From Reyranella sp. CPCC 100927 (lineage in GTDB: Bacteria > Pseudomonadota > Alphaproteobacteria > Reyranellales > Reyranellaceae), in contig NZ_VOHA01000005.1 in assembly GCF_007859315.1 (NCBI RefSeq), positions 124,001 to 188,000 of the forward strand: a stretch of 64,000 bases of DNA. Reading direction: 5' to 3'. The position numbers were made by a program, and so were the translations under genes. The notes beneath the pieces were generated by a model. That model was not told the DNA's origin and searched no databases. It saw only the letters and a list, made by a program, of their open reading frames with translations. Below are positions 61,612 to 64,000 of this stretch, piece by piece (position 1 is the first letter of the stretch; each line of letters starts with the position of its first letter).

Positions 61612-62124
61612 ATGATGAGATTGACCAGCCTCGCTCTCTCTGCGGCTGCCATGGCGTCGCTCATGCTTGTCGTGGCTCCGCAAGTCGACAGCCGTACGAA
61701 CACGCAAAACCGGTCGCCGATTTACGGTGTGACGATTCCCGACGGATACCGGCAATGGCAGCTGATCGCCCCGGCTTTGGAGGCGGAACCTCTGGATGAG
61801 CTTCGGGCTGTCCTGGGAAACGCCGCGGCAGTCGACGCCTATCGCAAGGGGACGCTGCCGTTTCCGGACGGCAGCGTTCTCGTCAAGCTGGCCTGGAAGC
61901 AGAAGCCGTCGCCTGAGTTCGAACCCGCCACCGTTCCGGGGGCCGCCACCACCGTCCAGATCATGGTGAAGGACTCCAAGAAGTACGCGGCGACCGGCGG
62001 CTGGGGGTTCGGCCGCTTCATTGACGGCAAGCCAGTCGATGAGGCGCAGCACCAGACCTGCTTTGCCTGCCACCAGGCCCGCGTGAAGGGCCATGACTTC
62101 GTCTTCACGCGTTGGGCACCGTAG
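61612..62124 (+). CDS. Cytochrome P460-family protein
   Basis: This 170-residue secreted protein has a signal peptide, a P460 fold (YGVTIPDGYRQWQLIAPAL, then VQIMVKDSKKYAATGGWGFG) and a single heme-binding CFACHQ near the C terminus. P460 cytochromes bind a Lys-crosslinked heme and can oxidise hydroxylamine or detoxify NO. The expected Lys crosslink cannot be judged here. GAGGAA lies 5 bases upstream of ATG 61612. Confidence 0.8.
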   Translation: MMRLTSLALSAAAMASLMLVVAPQVDSRTNTQNRSPIYGVTIPDGYRQWQLIAPALEAEPLDELRAVLGNAAAVDAYRKGTLPFPDGSVLVKLAWKQKPSPEFEPATVPGAATTVQIMVKDSKKYAATGGWGFGRFIDGKPVDEAQHQTCFACHQARVKGHDFVFTRWAP

Positions 62125-62158
62125 CGGTCCGACGCGCTTCACAGGAGGGGACCCCACC

Positions 62159-62629
62159 ATGTCTTCGACCGCGACGCGACTCTGGTTCGGCTTCCTGGCC
62201 GGGTTTCTCTCCCACCTGATCTTCCAGGGCGGGTTCGGCGGCATTCTCTACGCCGCGCATCTGCTGCCGACCCTGCCGTGGAGCCTCGCATCCGTGCCGC
62301 CCCTGGGCGTGCCGAAGAGCCTGTCGCTGGGCTTCTGGGCAGGGCTCTGGGGGTTGCTCTACGCCGTCCTCGAGCGGCGGCTGACGGTGCTTCATGCGTG
62401 GTGGTCGGGCGGCCTCGTTTTCGGCGTCGCGCTGCCGCTGGTGGCGTACTGGTTCATCGTTCTGCCGCTGAAGGGGGCCGGCATCGGTGGCGGCTTCCAT
62501 CTCGCGATGGTGCCGATCGAGGTCGGTTTTCACGCGGTCTTCGGCATCGGCGTGGCGATCCTCTTTCGCTTCGGCCTCGCGCTCGTCCGGCGGTGGGGCA
62601 GGGCCCAATCGGAGATGCTTCGCGGATGA
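62159..62629 (+). CDS. Inner-membrane protein of the hydrolase operon
   Basis: This 156-residue protein has about four hydrophobic helices (FGFLAGFLSHLIFQGGFGGI, LGFWAGLWGLLYAVLE, GGLVFGVALPLVAYWFIVLP, VFGIGVAILFRFGLALV). AGGAGGGG lies upstream. It is the last gene of the operon. Function is unknown. Confidence 0.7.
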   Translation: MSSTATRLWFGFLAGFLSHLIFQGGFGGILYAAHLLPTLPWSLASVPPLGVPKSLSLGFWAGLWGLLYAVLERRLTVLHAWWSGGLVFGVALPLVAYWFIVLPLKGAGIGGGFHLAMVPIEVGFHAVFGIGVAILFRFGLALVRRWGRAQSEMLRG

Positions 62630-62686
62630 TCGCGATGCGACAGGAGGGGAGGGTGTCTCGCCCATCCAGGCGCCGCCGCCGTCGCC

Positions 62687-63352
62687 TCACTGATTGGACC
62701 GCACGAGGGTTTCACTACCTTCGCGAAGATGCTTCGCGAGCCACATGACGGCTCGCGCGACATCGCGCTTTCTGCATGCCGCCAGGAGCTTGCGATGCTC
62801 TGACTGGGATCGGGCGCGATAGTCGAGGTTTGACAACAGGACGCGAACATAGCGATCGGCCGCATTGTGCTGTGCCTCGATCAGCCCGAGCAGGCGCGCA
62901 TTACCACAGGCACCATAGAGTGTGAGGTGGAATGCGCGATTGAGCGTACCCCATCGCCCGACATCCGGCTCGACATCGATCTTGTCGAGAATGGCGCTCG
63001 CCTCGGTCAGCTGCGCTTCCGTCAGTTTCGGGCAGGAAAGCTTTAGCGCCTCGACCTCGAGAAGCTCCCTCACGGCATAGATTTCACTGATTTCGGCGCT
63101 GTCCATGCCGGCGACGAACGCCCCGCGCGTCGGGTGGATGGATACAATGCCTTCGGCCTCAAGCTGGCGCAGCGCATCACGGATCGGCATGCGGCTGAAC
63201 CCGAAGCGGGCCGCAAGCTCGTCCTGCCGTAAAACGGTCCCCGCCTTCAGCGAGCCCTTGGCGATCGCTTCCCGAAGAATGCCGGCGACCCGCTCCGCCA
63301 CCGTCTGCGGTCGCTCCATCGCGGCCCCTGAGAGCCCAGCCAACCGGTCCAT
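62687..63352 (-). CDS. GntR-family (FCD) transcriptional regulator
   Basis: This 221-residue regulator has the GntR wHTH (LREAIAKGSLKAGTVLRQDE, then LAARFGFSRMPIRDALRQLE) and an FCD effector domain with the metal-ligand His/Asp pattern (FHLTLYGACGNARL and SEHRKLLAACRKRD). ATG 63352 has AGGAG 5 bases upstream. It diverges from an FAD oxidoreductase gene, which it probably controls. Confidence 0.9.
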   Translation of the reverse strand: MDRLAGLSGAAMERPQTVAERVAGILREAIAKGSLKAGTVLRQDELAARFGFSRMPIRDALRQLEAEGIVSIHPTRGAFVAGMDSAEISEIYAVRELLEVEALKLSCPKLTEAQLTEASAILDKIDVEPDVGRWGTLNRAFHLTLYGACGNARLLGLIEAQHNAADRYVRVLLSNLDYRARSQSEHRKLLAACRKRDVARAVMWLAKHLREGSETLVRSNQ

Positions 63353-63413
63353 CCGAACTCCTATCGCGACCTGCCTTCGTCTCCTACCAGAAGTCCCCTT
63401 GCTGCACACAGGT

Positions 63414-63431
63414 ATTCTCGTATACGAGTAT
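63414..63431. promoter_or_regulatory. GntR-type operator candidate
   Basis: CTCGTATACGAG (63417-63428) is a perfect palindrome in the gap between the GntR and FAD genes. It matches the 10-bp TNGTATACNA-type sites of FCD regulators and lies 67 bases upstream of the FAD gene start. Confidence 0.65.
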
Positions 63432-63497
63432 GCAAAGGGAAAGCGGCCGGCCATTCAAGCCAACCGGGTCGGACCAGCGAAAACATGGAGAGACGCA

Positions 63498-64000
63498 TGA
63501 CCAGGTCAGCGAGCCGGCCAGGCGGAAGACCATCCGAAGCGATCGTCATTGGCGGCGGCATTGCCGGATGTACGCTGGCCTACGAACTTGCTGTCCGTGG
63601 CGTCAAAGTCGTGCTCGTGGAGCAGAACGCGATCGCCGCCGAATCGTCGGGACGGAACACCGGAACGCTGCTGAGCGGACCTCAGAGAGAGGTTGTCGAA
63701 TTGCTCGACGCCTGTGCCGAAATCTATGCCGAGCTTGCCCAGGGACCGGTCCCGTTCGAGTTCGGCCGGATCGGCCATCTTCTCATTTCGCAGGATGAGA
63801 CAGATTTTGCGCAGGCATCCCGGGTTGCCGATCGCTACAGATCAGCCGGAGTCGCGATGGAAGAAGTCAGCGGACGTGACCTCGCGCGCGACTCGCCGCA
63901 CCTCGGTTTCAGGGTAGCGGGGGGCTACTTCGTCGAGCGGGCATGGACACTGGAGCCGATGGGCGCAACACACGCCTTTGTCCACGCGGCCCGCGCGGCG
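63498..64000 (+). CDS. FAD-dependent oxidoreductase (DAO-like), partial at window end
   Basis: The N-terminal 167 residues are present. They show an FAD-binding GxGxxG (EAIVIGGGIAGCTLAYELAV), a Glu-ending second strand (VVLVEQN) and the SSGRNTG motif of D-amino acid oxidase-type enzymes. ATG 63498 is preceded by GGAGAGACGC. The gene runs off the window. It probably oxidises an amine or sarcosine-like compound under GntR control. Confidence 0.88.

Noticed and set aside
1-64000. CRISPR arrays
   Set aside because: I saw no series of near-identical 24-40 base repeats with regular unique spacers. The 10-bp boxes and arm sites are too short and too few.

Overview
The window is a GC-rich chromosomal segment of an alphaproteobacterium. 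The pcm-tolC-popZ(DUF2497) order, the paaI-like/rplM/rpsI block and a methylmalonyl-CoA epimerase support this. I cannot name a genus. Nearly all genes recognised from motifs are metabolic, regulatory or envelope functions. Identifications come from reading motifs by eye; no database search was run.

Layout. 1-4.1 kb: end of a peptide-type ABC importer operon (permease end, fused double ATPase) with an LLM flavin monooxygenase and two carboxymuconolactone-decarboxylase/AhpD-like proteins. 4.1-8.9 kb: LysE exporter, then a four-gene Csu-like chaperone-usher pilus operon on the minus strand with a repeat-rich control region. 9.2-12.9 kb: DUF4142 protein, a GST/ArsR/SRPBCC operon behind paired 24-bp palindromes, and a PhyH-family oxygenase divergent from an Lrp regulator. 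13.2-14.9 kb: a periplasmic serine protease whose tail resembles an inactive transglutaminase.

15.29-29.64 kb: a 14.3-kb integrative element in the 3' end of tRNA-Asn. It has an 18-bp att duplication, repeated integrase arm-type sites near both ends, a tyrosine integrase and a serine recombinase. A long minus-strand operon runs from an SF2-like helicase through four related small beta-rich proteins to a T7 gp15-like internal virion protein, with no recognisable capsid, portal or terminase gene. A plus-strand cargo operon encodes a DUF6602 PD-(D/E)XK nuclease and an AbiU2-type HEPN protein. It looks like a satellite-like or degenerate podoviral element carrying a defence cassette.

29.6-40.7 kb: tRNA-Asn and tRNA-Cys, pcm, tolC, popZ-like, CoA-binding protein, enoyl-CoA hydratase, thioesterase, rplM, rpsI, mce, argC, acyl-CoA dehydrogenase and SDR. 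41.2-52.3 kb: a periplasmic oxidation module. It has two PQQ dehydrogenases, both with the Asp-x-Asp motif of lanthanide-dependent enzymes, a cytochrome c, a XoxJ-like protein, an SsuABC/TauABC-type ABC transporter, a Rieske protein and a two-subunit molybdenum hydroxylase. The likely flow is alcohol to aldehyde to acid, with electrons passing to cytochrome c.

53-62.6 kb: a probable small regulon. A SARP/AfsR-like regulator (winged helix, NTPase, TPR-like) lies among four transcription units (ohr, a DUF6130-like gene, a secreted protein, and an operon of two hydrolases, cytochrome P460 and a membrane protein). Each unit is preceded by three or four direct 10-bp boxes in phase, ending in TAACGGG. 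This operator architecture is the strongest new observation outside the element. The window ends with a GntR regulator divergent from a truncated FAD oxidoreductase gene.
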